DNA of 64,000 nucleotides from Algoriella xinjiangensis (lineage in GTDB: Bacteria > Bacteroidota > Bacteroidia > Flavobacteriales > Weeksellaceae), in the NCBI RefSeq assembly GCF_900115015.1, contig NZ_FOUZ01000012.1:1-64000 (forward strand), read 5' to 3'. The notes beneath the pieces are model-generated. The model saw nothing but the letters and a program-made list of their open reading frames with translations, searched no databases and was not told the DNA's origin. The position numbers were made by a program, and so were the translations under genes. Positions 23,728 to 32,400 of this stretch are shown here, piece by piece. How positions within the stretch are numbered: the first letter of the stretch is position 1; every line of letters starts with the position of its first letter.

Positions 23728-24531
23728 ATGAAAAAATTACTACTTTTTACTTCAGTTATTATTGCAGGAACTTTAACTGCACAAACAACTATTTACTCTG
23801 AAAATTTTGGAGTAGGACAAGCTAATAATCCATTAGTAAACGTATACAATGGCTATCAAAATACAAATATAACTTATTCTGGAAATGCAGACATCAGAAC
23901 TACAACACCTTCTGAAGGATATACAAACGCTAGTGGTTCAGGATGTGTATTTATTGGTGCTGTAACTACAAATCCAGAAAAATATCTCCTAATTGAAGGA
24001 ATTAATACTACTAATTTTAAAAATATAACTCTTGCCATTGGTCATTACAAAGGAACTAATACTGGTAATAATGAGTTAAAAATTGAAGTGAGCGAAAATG
24101 GAACGAATTGGATTCAATTAAACTATACAAGACCAATCGGAACTGGAACTTCTACATGGCTTTTAATAAAACCTGAAGGTATAATTCCGACGACAAATAA
24201 TTTAAAAATAAAATTTACAAATACTATCAATTCTAATGTAGGTTTTAGAATTGATGATATTTTATTGAGCGGTGAAAGTACATTAGGACTAACAGATTTA
24301 ACTAAAAATGAATTAAAAATTTATCCGACAATTATTACAGATGGAATTTTTAATATCGTTAGTGATACAAATCAAACTAAAAAAGTTGCTTTGTATGATA
24401 TAAATGGAAAATTAATTTTTACAAAAGAAACTCATAAGATAATTAACGTTGGCAAGCTGCATAAAGGTGTTTATTTAGTAAGAATAGAGGAAAATGGAAA
24501 ATCTTTTTCTCAAAAAATAATCATCAAATAA
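23728..24531 (+). CDS. Secreted protein with T9SS type A sorting domain
   Basis: This 267-residue exported protein starts with a signal peptide, MKKLLLFTSVIIAGTLTAQ (cleavage near residue 19). It has a beta-sandwich-like middle (YSENFGVGQ, then FRIDDILLSGE at about 180), as in cleaved-adhesin/jelly-roll secreted modules. It ends with a T9SS type A sorting domain (about 195-267: LKIYPTIITDGIFNIVS, KVALYDINGKLIF, GVYLVRIEENGKSFSQKIIIK). It would be released or anchored at the cell surface after sorting. The substrate or ligand is unknown. Confidence 0.85.
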   Translation: MKKLLLFTSVIIAGTLTAQTTIYSENFGVGQANNPLVNVYNGYQNTNITYSGNADIRTTTPSEGYTNASGSGCVFIGAVTTNPEKYLLIEGINTTNFKNITLAIGHYKGTNTGNNELKIEVSENGTNWIQLNYTRPIGTGTSTWLLIKPEGIIPTTNNLKIKFTNTINSNVGFRIDDILLSGESTLGLTDLTKNELKIYPTIITDGIFNIVSDTNQTKKVALYDINGKLIFTKETHKIINVGKLHKGVYLVRIEENGKSFSQKIIIK

Positions 24532-24545
24532 AGTTTAAAAAAATA

Positions 24546-24575
24546 AAAGTCCTGATAATTAATCAGGACTTTTTA
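24546..24575. terminator. Bidirectional terminator
   Basis: AAAGTCCTGAT and ATCAGGACTTT arms lie between the T9SS protein gene (plus) and menE (minus). Confidence 0.8.
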
Positions 24576-25597
24576 ATTATCTTATTTCGTAAAATTTTAC
24601 CACTTTCGGTACGTGGAAATTGGTTAACAAAAATAACTTCTTTAGGTTGTTGATATTTAGTTAAATCAGCTTTAGAAAAATCTATTTCACCTTTTTCACC
24701 TTCAATTACTACAACTAATTTTTGCCCTAATAATTCATCATTTTTAGATGTTATAAAAAAATCCGAAGAAATATACGGTTTCAACTTCTCTTCTATTTGC
24801 TCTGGAAATAATTTTATTCCGCCCGAATTAATGATATTATCAACACGTCCAATCCAATTAAATTTTCGCGAATCTAGTAATTCTACCAAATCATTTGTCA
24901 CAACTTGTAAACCGTCATAAGGCGTATCAATAACCAAACAACCGCGATTATCTACCGAAATTGAAACTTCTTCGAATGCTTCAAAACAGTTTTCTACAGC
25001 ATTATATTTTTGATTCGTAACTTGCTTAAAAGCTATATGCGTGATTGTTTCCGTCATTGCATACGTTTCATAAACTTCGTTATCAAAAGCAGATAAATCA
25101 GCTTTTACTTTGTCTGACAAAGGTGCTCCACCAATTATTAATTTATCACATTTTGATACAAAATCCAATGATTTTTCTACTTGCATTGGTGTTAATGCAA
25201 CAAAATTAATTGAACTAAAATTTTGCTGAATTTCTTGGTTAATATCTTCCAATAAAATATGCGAAGTTGGTTGAATACAAATCAATTTCAAGCCAATTTC
25301 TATCGCTCTAACCAACATTAATTTTCCGGCAATATACGAAACTGGCATTGCTAGTAATGCGGTATCACCGTTTTTAAGCTGCAAATACTTTGCTGTCATA
25401 TTCGCACTTTTTCGCATATTATTTTTAGTTAAAATAATTTCTTTTGGTGTTCCTGTCGACCCCGAAGTATGCGCAATCATAACATCCGAATCTGAAAACC
25501 AATCAACCAAAAAGTCTTTTACGGTTTGTTCAAAATCATTTTGAGGTTGTATTGTATTTACATCAAATTGATCTTGAGAAAAATCTAAATACAACAT
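24563..25597 (-). CDS. menE: o-Succinylbenzoate-CoA ligase
   Basis: MenE activates o-succinylbenzoate with CoA in menaquinone synthesis. This adenylate-forming enzyme of 344 residues is shorter than the 450-490 of classical MenE, lacking most of the N-terminal lobe as is common in Bacteroidetes. Visible motifs are the phosphate loop TSGSTGTPKEI (about 45-55), YAMTETITHIAF, and the hinge region WIGRVDNIINSGGIKLFPEQIE. The C-terminal catalytic Lys is in PRTESGKILR. It follows the DUF1684 lipoprotein gene by one base and menC beyond it. Confidence 0.88.
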   Translation of the reverse strand: MLYLDFSQDQFDVNTIQPQNDFEQTVKDFLVDWFSDSDVMIAHTSGSTGTPKEIILTKNNMRKSANMTAKYLQLKNGDTALLAMPVSYIAGKLMLVRAIEIGLKLICIQPTSHILLEDINQEIQQNFSSINFVALTPMQVEKSLDFVSKCDKLIIGGAPLSDKVKADLSAFDNEVYETYAMTETITHIAFKQVTNQKYNAVENCFEAFEEVSISVDNRGCLVIDTPYDGLQVVTNDLVELLDSRKFNWIGRVDNIINSGGIKLFPEQIEEKLKPYISSDFFITSKNDELLGQKLVVVIEGEKGEIDFSKADLTKYQQPKEVIFVNQFPRTESGKILRNKIIKKS

Positions 25598-25598
25598 T

Positions 25599-26213
25599 TT
25601 ATTTATGATAACTTACACCTGCATTTATTTCAACATCTAAAACGTTGTTTGCGGGCGGAATTGGACAATTGTAGTGTTTGCTATAAGCACAATATGGATT
25701 ATAAGCTTGATTAAAATCTAACACAATTTCATTCGATTTTGTTGTAAAATCCTTTGTATTCAAATCTAAATAACGCCCACCACCATACGATGTAACGCCA
25801 TTTGTTTCGTCCATAAAAGGTAAAAACAAGCTGTCTTCATATTTCTCCATTATCGGAAAAGATTGATAAATCGTCAATGTTTGTTGCTGATTATCTAATG
25901 TAAAAGTAACTGTTGCGTATTCTTTGTACTTCTTAATCTTTTTGGCTGATGTAGGAAATGGAATAATTTTTCCGTTTTCTATCGGTGTAAATTTAGCTTT
26001 TACAGTATATTTTTTATTGATTGGAAAAAACGTAATTCCTTTGAAATTTGTTTTTTCATCATCAACCAAAGGTGTTGTTTTTGGATCCATATAATACGAA
26101 GCCAATTCTTTTTGATAAGTTTCTATTGCTGCAACTTTACTTACAGTTTTGCTTGTACTACAACTCAATAAAATAAGCGATGTTGCGATAAGTAATAAAA
26201 TTCTATTGATCAT
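25599..26213 (-). CDS. DUF1684 lipoprotein
   Basis: The 204 residues start with a lipoprotein signal, ending LSC at about residue 18. The DUF1684 domain has FFPINKKYTVKAKF, the conserved SYGGGRYLDL and the C-terminal DFNQAYNPYCAYSKHYNCPIPPANNVLDVEINAG. Function is unknown. I chose ATG 26213: the longer frame to 26330 runs through menC and would lose the lipoprotein signal. Its ATG overlaps the menC stop (ATGA), so translation is coupled, and menE follows directly. Confidence 0.85.
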   Translation of the reverse strand: MINRILLLIATSLILLSCSTSKTVSKVAAIETYQKELASYYMDPKTTPLVDDEKTNFKGITFFPINKKYTVKAKFTPIENGKIIPFPTSAKKIKKYKEYATVTFTLDNQQQTLTIYQSFPIMEKYEDSLFLPFMDETNGVTSYGGGRYLDLNTKDFTTKSNEIVLDFNQAYNPYCAYSKHYNCPIPPANNVLDVEINAGVSYHK

Positions 26214-27247
26214 AATTTGTTTCTGAATAAATTTTCTCCTCTCAATTCTAATCGACTTGGAAAATTGTTTGTAAATAATCCGCCAGTTCCTAGACCTTGT
26301 GGCATTTCTGGATATAAAATTGCCGTCCATTGTGCTATTGCCGATAAACCAATGTTACTTTCTAATGCAGATGTTATCCAAAAATCTATTTCGTAAGTAT
26401 CCGCAGCATTTATCCATTCTAAAGAGCCACGAATACCACCAACCAAACTTGGTTTTAAGATAATATATTGCGGTTTTATTTTTTCTAATAAGTTGAATTT
26501 ATCTTCTTGATTTATAACTCCGATTAATTCCTCGTCTAATGCAATTGGCGTTGGCGTTGTTGCGCACAATATTGTCATCAACTCAACTTGTCCAGCTTTT
26601 ATCGGTTGTTCTATCGAATGAATTTTAAGATCTGCCAATTGTTGTAAAACAACTTTAGCTTCTTCAAACGTAAAACCTCCATTTGCATCAACACGTAATT
26701 CTAATTGTTCTGGAGAAAATTCAGCACGTAATTGTTGTAATATTTTATGTTCATTTTCCCAATCAACACCAATTTTAATTTTAATGCATTTAAAACCTTT
26801 GGCTAATTTTTCTTGAATTTGTTCGCGCATAAAATCTACCGAACCCATCCAAATTAATCCATTTGTTTTTATTCCTGCATCGCCAGTTCTAAAAGCAGAT
26901 TCGTATAAATCTGGATTTAATTTATCTGTATAATTATCGTTGTATCGGTTAAATTGCATTGCTTGAAAAGCTTGTTCAATTCCAAATTGAATCGAAGGCC
27001 ATTCGCGCAATTGATTCCATAAATCATCAATTCCTAATTCAATATGATCACAAACCCATTGCAATTTTTCTTCATATTCAGGGCGATCATCAACACTTAA
27101 TCCCTTAAACAATCCACATTCGCCTACATATTCTTTTCCATCTTCTTCAATCGTAAAAAGATACGTCAACTTCTCTGTTAAAACTCCGCGCGATGTTCCG
27201 CTTGGGTTTTTAAATTTTAATATATAAGGTTCAAAACTTGCTTTCAT
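26210..27247 (-). CDS. menC: o-Succinylbenzoate synthase
   Basis: MenC dehydrates SHCHC to o-succinylbenzoate in menaquinone synthesis. The 345-residue enolase-superfamily protein shows the KxK motif in CIKIKIGVDWENE, metal ligands in RVDANGGF, SIEQPI and ALDEELIG, and the second base Lys in YIILKPSLVGG. The cap domain occupies the first 100 residues. It is the first gene of menC-DUF1684-menE. The Muconate-lactonizing-type fold could also fit racemases, but the menE neighbour decides. Confidence 0.9.
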   Translation of the reverse strand: MKASFEPYILKFKNPSGTSRGVLTEKLTYLFTIEEDGKEYVGECGLFKGLSVDDRPEYEEKLQWVCDHIELGIDDLWNQLREWPSIQFGIEQAFQAMQFNRYNDNYTDKLNPDLYESAFRTGDAGIKTNGLIWMGSVDFMREQIQEKLAKGFKCIKIKIGVDWENEHKILQQLRAEFSPEQLELRVDANGGFTFEEAKVVLQQLADLKIHSIEQPIKAGQVELMTILCATTPTPIALDEELIGVINQEDKFNLLEKIKPQYIILKPSLVGGIRGSLEWINAADTYEIDFWITSALESNIGLSAIAQWTAILYPEMPQGLGTGGLFTNNFPSRLELRGENLFRNKL

Positions 27248-27339
27248 AGTTCAAATTTAGGCAATCAATTTTAGAATTGTAGCGGACAATTATAGTTATT
27301 CTTGATAAAGTAAAATACAATTTTAATTGCTTCATTTTC

Positions 27340-27909
27340 TTACTTCAACTTGTCTTCTAATTTCTTTTTCAAGCCATTTTTCCAATCATTTTTCAGAATG
27401 CTTAAAACAATTGTATCTCTGCGATAACCATCTGGCAAAACGGTATGATCTCTCAAAACACCTTCAATTTCTGCTCCAATAGATTTCATTGCATTTATAC
27501 TTTTTTCGTTACGAGTATCTGCATTAAATTCGATTCGTTGAACATCTAGTTTATCAAATGCATAATCTAAAATCAAAAATTTACAACTCTTATTCACCTT
27601 TGTTCCTTGCGCTTCTTTTGCGTACCAAGTATATCCTAATTTTGCAGTTTTATTTTTAGAATTTATCTCGTACAAACGTGTAGAACCAACAAATTTTTGA
27701 GTTATTTTATCAAAAACAACAAACGGAATTTGAGTTTTCTCATGATAATTTTGAATTGCAATATTGATATAATCTTCCATATCTTTTTCTGTCTCCACTT
27801 GTATTGTAGACAATTTCCAACTCTCAACCTGATGAACAAATTCTTTTAAATACTTAAAATGTGCAGCGTTTAATACTTCTAATCGAACAAAATCATTTTC
27901 TAAAATCAT
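27340..27909 (-). CDS. GNAT N-acetyltransferase (RimJ/RimL type)
   Basis: This 189-residue acetyltransferase has the RimJ/RimL-like order: start NDFVRLEVLNAAHFKYL, beta strand PFVVFDKITQKFVGSTRLYEI, and acetyl-CoA loop LGYTWYAKEAQGTKVNKSCKFLIL. Next come RIEFNADTRNEKSINAMKSIGAEIEGVLRDH and the terminal DTIVLSIL. The pyrophosphate-binding loop is Q-G-T-K. Substrate is unknown; ribosomal-protein or small-molecule amines are usual for the family. Confidence 0.85.
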   Translation of the reverse strand: MILENDFVRLEVLNAAHFKYLKEFVHQVESWKLSTIQVETEKDMEDYINIAIQNYHEKTQIPFVVFDKITQKFVGSTRLYEINSKNKTAKLGYTWYAKEAQGTKVNKSCKFLILDYAFDKLDVQRIEFNADTRNEKSINAMKSIGAEIEGVLRDHTVLPDGYRRDTIVLSILKNDWKNGLKKKLEDKLK

Positions 27910-27943
27910 GAATTAAATTTATGAAAACTTTCACAATTAGCAA

Positions 27944-27969
27944 TGTAACCTTTTAGGCTTATTTGCGTC
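27944..27969 (+). promoter_or_regulatory. Candidate ECF promoter of the barrel protein gene
   Basis: The -35-like TGTAACC (27944-27950) and the -10-like CGTC (27966-27969) are separated so that AAC and CGTC have exactly 16 bases between them. The same AAC-N16-CGTC layout is in front of the ECF sigma gene at 41917-41942. The start codon is 18 bases after CGTC. The match to a sigma-ECF promoter is inferred. Confidence 0.5.
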
Positions 27970-27987
27970 TTATTGTAAAATCAACAC

Positions 27988-30381
27988 ATGATAAAATTCT
28001 ACATTCCTCTATTTTGCTGTATTGCTGCGATTAATGTCGCCGCACAACAAGAGCAAAAAGGTGTATTAACTTATACTAATCAAACGCCAGTTTCTTTATC
28101 AGATATTATTATCTCGAATGGTGAAAAAATTATTGATGAAATTTCGACAGATGAAAACGGAAATTTTACTGTTATTTTAGAAGCAGGAACCTATACATTT
28201 AGAATTGAAGAAGCCGGAACTTTAATTTATACACAAGAAGTTGTTGTGGTACAAAATAAAGATATTGGTGTAATTATAGTTCCTAAAACTGAAAATGTAA
28301 CCTTAACCGAAGTTGCTGTTACTGGTCAGAAAAAATTAATTGAAAAGAAAGTTGATCGATTGGTTTTTAATGTAGATCAGGCAGAAGGTGCAAAAGGCGG
28401 AAATGCTTTGGATGCACTGAAATTAGCACCAAGAATTAAAGTTGACGAAAGTACAGATGCAATTTCTATTATCGGAAAAGGCTCTATTAGTGTGATGATA
28501 AACGACCGATTGATGCAAATGGATGCAACGCAGTTGGCAAATTATCTGAAAACAATTAGAACAGAAGATATTGATAAAATTGAGGTAATTACAAATCCTC
28601 CTGCAAAATATGATGCTTCGGGAAATAGTGGAATTATCAATATTGTGCTGAAAAATGCAAAAAGCGAAAGTGTTAACGGTTCTGTTTCTTCGTCTTATAA
28701 TAAACAAAAATATGGCGGTTACAATTTAAATGGAAATGTAAATTTCAGAAAAGGAAAATGGACGTTAACTTCTAATATTTATAACGGAAACGGAAAGTGG
28801 TATAATAACTATACAAACAAAATAACTTATCCAGATTCGGAATGGACAACTACTGGTAGTGGTAATAATATAAATAAATATATTGGTGGAAAAATTGGGG
28901 TTGATTACGAAATAAATGATAAATTAATTACGGGTTTCAACATTGATATTTCAGATGGAAATGGAACAAGTGATAGTAATTCTATTATGAATGTTTTTGA
29001 TTTTAATCAAAACAAAATCACTAAACAAATAACATCAGATTTTGATGGCACAACGTGGGATTGGAATTATTTTGGATTAAATTATCACGTAATCAATAAA
29101 TTTAACAAAGAAGGTAAAAAGTTAACTTTTGATTTTGATTATTCGCGCAACTCTTATGGCGGAGATGATGTAACTGTTAGTAATGAATTTGACGGAAATG
29201 GAGTAGAAATTCCAAATAAATACCAAGGAAATATTGGTCGTACAAAATCTTTCTCTAACCGTTACAATGTTAGTATTGATATGGAGCAACCGCTAGATTC
29301 GTGGAAAATGAATTACGGAACGCGATTGAGATGGGCACAAGACGAAACTGATAACAAACGTTTATATAAAACAACAGGAGATTATAGTGAGTTAACTGAT
29401 CTTGCAAATATTTACCAATACAACGAAAATATTTATGCACTTTATTACTCTGTCGAAAAGAAAATTAATGATAAATGGACTGCAAAAGCTGGTTTACGCT
29501 ACGAACATGCAGAAGTAAAAGGCTTGATTGATAATCCGAAAGCTGATTACAAACGCAAATACGATGGTTTATACCCAACGGCTTATATTATGTATCAACC
29601 TTCCGAAAATCATTCGTTTACATTAAACTATAGTCGTCGCGTAGATCGTCCCTATATTTGGTATCTAAATCCGACCGTAGTTAAGATAAATGACTATAGT
29701 TACTCGCAAGGAAATCCAACTTTATCGCCTTCTAATTCTTCAAATTTTGAATTAGAATACGCCTACAAAGATTTATCGGTTTCGAGTATTTATTATCGTT
29801 ATGCGAATGATGTTTTTACACAAGTGCAATTATTTGATCCAGTTACAAAAATTACAACAAGTAAACCTTTCAATTTTGGAGAAACATTTAGTTATGGTTT
29901 TAGCGAAAACTTAAACTTTAAACCTCTAAAATATTGGAAAGTAAATGCTACAGCCGATGTTTTTTACCGTAAAACGACGGGTAAAATTCCTGAATTAAAC
30001 TATAGTATTGATGGTTTAAATGGAGAATTTCGAATTACAAATAATCTTGATTTGAACAAGAAAAAGACATTATTTGCCAATTATACTTATTCTTATTATA
30101 CAAAAAGTAATGATGGTTTAGAAAAATACAGCGACTATATGCGCCATAATGCGGGTATTAGAGCAATGTTATTTCAGAAAAAATTACAATTATCTTTTAA
30201 TGTAAATAATATTTTCGAAAATAAAAATGCAGATTTTTCTGTACAATCTAACAATATTATTAGCCAAAGTACGTACGAAGCATTTCGATCATTTCGTTTC
30301 GGAATTACCTATAATTTCGGAAAACAATTTAATATCGAAAAATCGAAATCTAACCAAGAAGGTGGCGGCGGAAAAGGTTAA
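27988..30381 (+). CDS. Outer-membrane beta-barrel (TonB-receptor-like) protein
   Basis: The 797-residue protein has a signal peptide (MIKFYIPLFCCIAAINVAA). A CarboxypepD_reg-like beta domain follows (about 20-100). Then comes a plug-like region (KKVDRLVFNVDQAEGAKGGNALDALKLAPRIKVDE, then IDKIEVITNPPAKYDASGNSGIINIVL), and an outer-membrane barrel of the OMP_b-brl_3 family up to FRFGITYNFGKQF. The Gly-rich tail GGGGKG is unusual for a barrel that normally ends in Phe. There is no SusD partner next to it, so nutrient uptake by a Sus pair is unlikely. A candidate ECF promoter lies just upstream, which hints at control by an envelope-stress or ligand sigma factor. Confidence 0.85.
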   Translation: MIKFYIPLFCCIAAINVAAQQEQKGVLTYTNQTPVSLSDIIISNGEKIIDEISTDENGNFTVILEAGTYTFRIEEAGTLIYTQEVVVVQNKDIGVIIVPKTENVTLTEVAVTGQKKLIEKKVDRLVFNVDQAEGAKGGNALDALKLAPRIKVDESTDAISIIGKGSISVMINDRLMQMDATQLANYLKTIRTEDIDKIEVITNPPAKYDASGNSGIINIVLKNAKSESVNGSVSSSYNKQKYGGYNLNGNVNFRKGKWTLTSNIYNGNGKWYNNYTNKITYPDSEWTTTGSGNNINKYIGGKIGVDYEINDKLITGFNIDISDGNGTSDSNSIMNVFDFNQNKITKQITSDFDGTTWDWNYFGLNYHVINKFNKEGKKLTFDFDYSRNSYGGDDVTVSNEFDGNGVEIPNKYQGNIGRTKSFSNRYNVSIDMEQPLDSWKMNYGTRLRWAQDETDNKRLYKTTGDYSELTDLANIYQYNENIYALYYSVEKKINDKWTAKAGLRYEHAEVKGLIDNPKADYKRKYDGLYPTAYIMYQPSENHSFTLNYSRRVDRPYIWYLNPTVVKINDYSYSQGNPTLSPSNSSNFELEYAYKDLSVSSIYYRYANDVFTQVQLFDPVTKITTSKPFNFGETFSYGFSENLNFKPLKYWKVNATADVFYRKTTGKIPELNYSIDGLNGEFRITNNLDLNKKKTLFANYTYSYYTKSNDGLEKYSDYMRHNAGIRAMLFQKKLQLSFNVNNIFENKNADFSVQSNNIISQSTYEAFRSFRFGITYNFGKQFNIEKSKSNQEGGGGKG

Positions 30382-30398
30382 AATTTATTCCTGAAAAG

Positions 30399-30435
30399 CA
30401 AAAAACCTGAACATTAATTTGTTCAGGTTTTTGTT
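30399..30435. terminator. Bidirectional terminator
   Basis: AAAACCTGAACA and TGTTCAGGTTTT form the stem between the barrel gene (plus) and yggS (minus). Confidence 0.85.
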
Positions 30436-30456
30436 TTTTTATGAATTCAATACAAA

Positions 30457-31116
30457 TTAAATCGGATAATTTCTGTTTCCAAAAATAGAACTTCCTATAC
30501 GCACCATTGTGCTTCCTTCTTCAATTGCCATTTCATAATCACCACTCATTCCCATTGATAAAATAGAAACATCTGAATGATTTTTTTTCAACAAATCGAA
30601 GTTAGATTTTAAGGTTTTAAATTCATTTCTGACTTGATTTTCGTTATCTGTAAATGTTGCCATTCCCATCAATCCAACCACACGAATATTTGGTAAACTC
30701 TGAATTTCTTCTGTCATTATTTGACGAATTTCTTCTTCATCTAAACCAAATTTTGTTTCTTCGTCTGCTATAAATTGTTGCAATAAAACATCAATTACAC
30801 GGTTATTTTTTTCAGCTTGTTTGTTAATTTCTTTCAACAATTTCAAGCTATCAACACCATGTATCAGATAAACAAAAGGCGCCATATATTTTACCTTATT
30901 GGTTTGTACATGACCAATCATGTGCCAACGAATATCCTTTGGAAGAACCTCGTATTTATCGCACATTTCTTGAATTTTATTCTCTCCAAAATCTCTAATA
31001 CCAGCATCATAAGCTTCTTGTAAATCTTCAGCTGGTTTAGTTTTAGACACCGCAACAAGCGTTACATGTTCTGGAATTCTCGATTGGATTACTTTTAAAT
31101 TTTCTTGAATACTCAT
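30457..31116 (-). CDS. yggS: PLP homeostasis protein (YggS/PROSC family)
   Basis: YggS-family proteins bind pyridoxal phosphate and buffer it; they have no clear enzymatic activity. The 219-residue alanine-racemase-fold protein has PLP Lys in LVAVSKTKPAEDL (about residue 26), DFGENKIQEM, HMIGHVQTNKVK and the phosphate-binding end SMGMSGDYEMAIEEGSTMVRIGSSIFG. It lies at the end of a run of PLP-enzyme genes (acyltransferase, cysteate-synthase-like, serC), which suits a PLP-handling role. It begins three bases after the DUF1015 stop. Confidence 0.92.
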   Translation of the reverse strand: MSIQENLKVIQSRIPEHVTLVAVSKTKPAEDLQEAYDAGIRDFGENKIQEMCDKYEVLPKDIRWHMIGHVQTNKVKYMAPFVYLIHGVDSLKLLKEINKQAEKNNRVIDVLLQQFIADEETKFGLDEEEIRQIMTEEIQSLPNIRVVGLMGMATFTDNENQVRNEFKTLKSNFDLLKKNHSDVSILSMGMSGDYEMAIEEGSTMVRIGSSIFGNRNYPI

Positions 31117-31119
31117 TTT

Positions 31120-32367
31120 TTATTCTTTCAAATCAAATACAGCAAAACCGCTTAATGGTTTTGGTTCGATGTATGTACTTTTTGGAGGCATTTTTAGGCC
31201 TAAATCCGAAATTAATTGCAAATCTTTTACGTCAACTGGATAAAATGCAAATGCTGCAACATAATCGTGGTGATCAACTTTATTTTTTAATGCTTCTACA
31301 CCTTCTTTACTTCGTGTTCCGCATTCGTAATGCACACGTTTATCCTTTTTGGTATCGTGTATATTAAGAATTGGTTTCAATACAGTTTCTTCAAAAATAT
31401 AGGTATCCAATTCGCACAATCCTTTTATTGTACACGAATTATTTTTAACATAAAGACTATAAAATTTATCTTCTAAATACATCACAATGTGGTGTTTTTT
31501 AGTCGGAACAATTAATTCTTCTCCTTTCGGAATTATATCAAAATAATTTTCTAATTCTTTAATAAATTCTTCTGTTGATAAACCATTTAAATCGCTAATT
31601 AAACGATTATAGTCATTTATAATTAAATCTTCATCCGAAACTAAAAGTGCTAATGTGTAATTAAAAGATTCGTCGCCATACACATCTTCTTCTGCCGTTT
31701 CTACAGCATGTTTGGTATAACGCTCCGAACTTTCCATGCGATGATGACCGTCTGCAATATACAATTCGTCAAGCTTCTCTATCGAATCTTTAAATTGCTT
31801 TAAATTTAAACGATTTTCTACTCGCCACAATAAATGTTGCGTTCCATTTCCTTCTTCAATTTTAAGAATTGGCTTACGTTTCATTTCTGTATCAACCAAC
31901 AAATCTACGCGCTGAGAAGGTTTGTAAGTTAACAAAACTGGCTCTGCATGAAAATGAGATTCTTTTAAATAATCTGCAAATAACTCTACACGACGATCAA
32001 TTGTTTCTTCGTGTTTTTTAATCTTATTTTGTCGATAATCATCAATGTTTACCAAGCCTAATAAACCTTTGGTTTGTCGACCATTTGGCTGAATAACTTG
32101 ATAAATATAAAACGACGAGTGATCTTGTACTAAAATTTTTCTTGCGATAAAATCTTCAAGATTAGCACGTACTTGTCTAAATTTTTCTTTCGAATCTTTT
32201 ATAGTATCGTCCCATGTTGGTAAAATAATGTGCAAAAAAGAGTTTTCTCTTGTGCTGATATATTTTTCCAATTCATCTTTCGAATATTGATTAACTGCAA
32301 GTGTTACAAAATCCTGAGATGTTGCTTCTGTAGGACGAATTCCTTTGAATGGTTTAAATTGAGGCAT
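31120..32367 (-). CDS. DUF1015 protein (ParB/Srx-like, candidate serine-phosphate enzyme)
   Basis: The 415-residue protein matches DUF1015: N-terminal FKGIRPTEATSQDF, HIILPTWDDTIKDSKEKF, and the signature LYIADGHHRMESSERY at about 203-218. The DGHHR box resembles the ParB/sulfiredoxin-type box of free serine kinases (SerK). It lies 33 bp after serA on the same strand. That context and the motif suggest a role in serine or O-phosphoserine metabolism, such as a kinase or phosphatase. This function is an inference; the family itself has no agreed activity that I know. Confidence 0.8.
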   Translation of the reverse strand: MPQFKPFKGIRPTEATSQDFVTLAVNQYSKDELEKYISTRENSFLHIILPTWDDTIKDSKEKFRQVRANLEDFIARKILVQDHSSFYIYQVIQPNGRQTKGLLGLVNIDDYRQNKIKKHEETIDRRVELFADYLKESHFHAEPVLLTYKPSQRVDLLVDTEMKRKPILKIEEGNGTQHLLWRVENRLNLKQFKDSIEKLDELYIADGHHRMESSERYTKHAVETAEEDVYGDESFNYTLALLVSDEDLIINDYNRLISDLNGLSTEEFIKELENYFDIIPKGEELIVPTKKHHIVMYLEDKFYSLYVKNNSCTIKGLCELDTYIFEETVLKPILNIHDTKKDKRVHYECGTRSKEGVEALKNKVDHHDYVAAFAFYPVDVKDLQLISDLGLKMPPKSTYIEPKPLSGFAVFDLKE

Positions 32368-32400
32368 TTTTAATGATTTTTAGATAGATTAAAAACAAAA

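Noticed and set aside
28423-28707. Minus-strand frame rich in Arg, Cys and Ile inside the barrel protein gene
   Set aside because: It is antisense to a clearly coding region with a known fold; its composition mirrors the opposite strand.
27988-30381. SusC-type nutrient receptor
   Set aside because: No SusD neighbour, and the barrel belongs to the other (OMP_b-brl) type.
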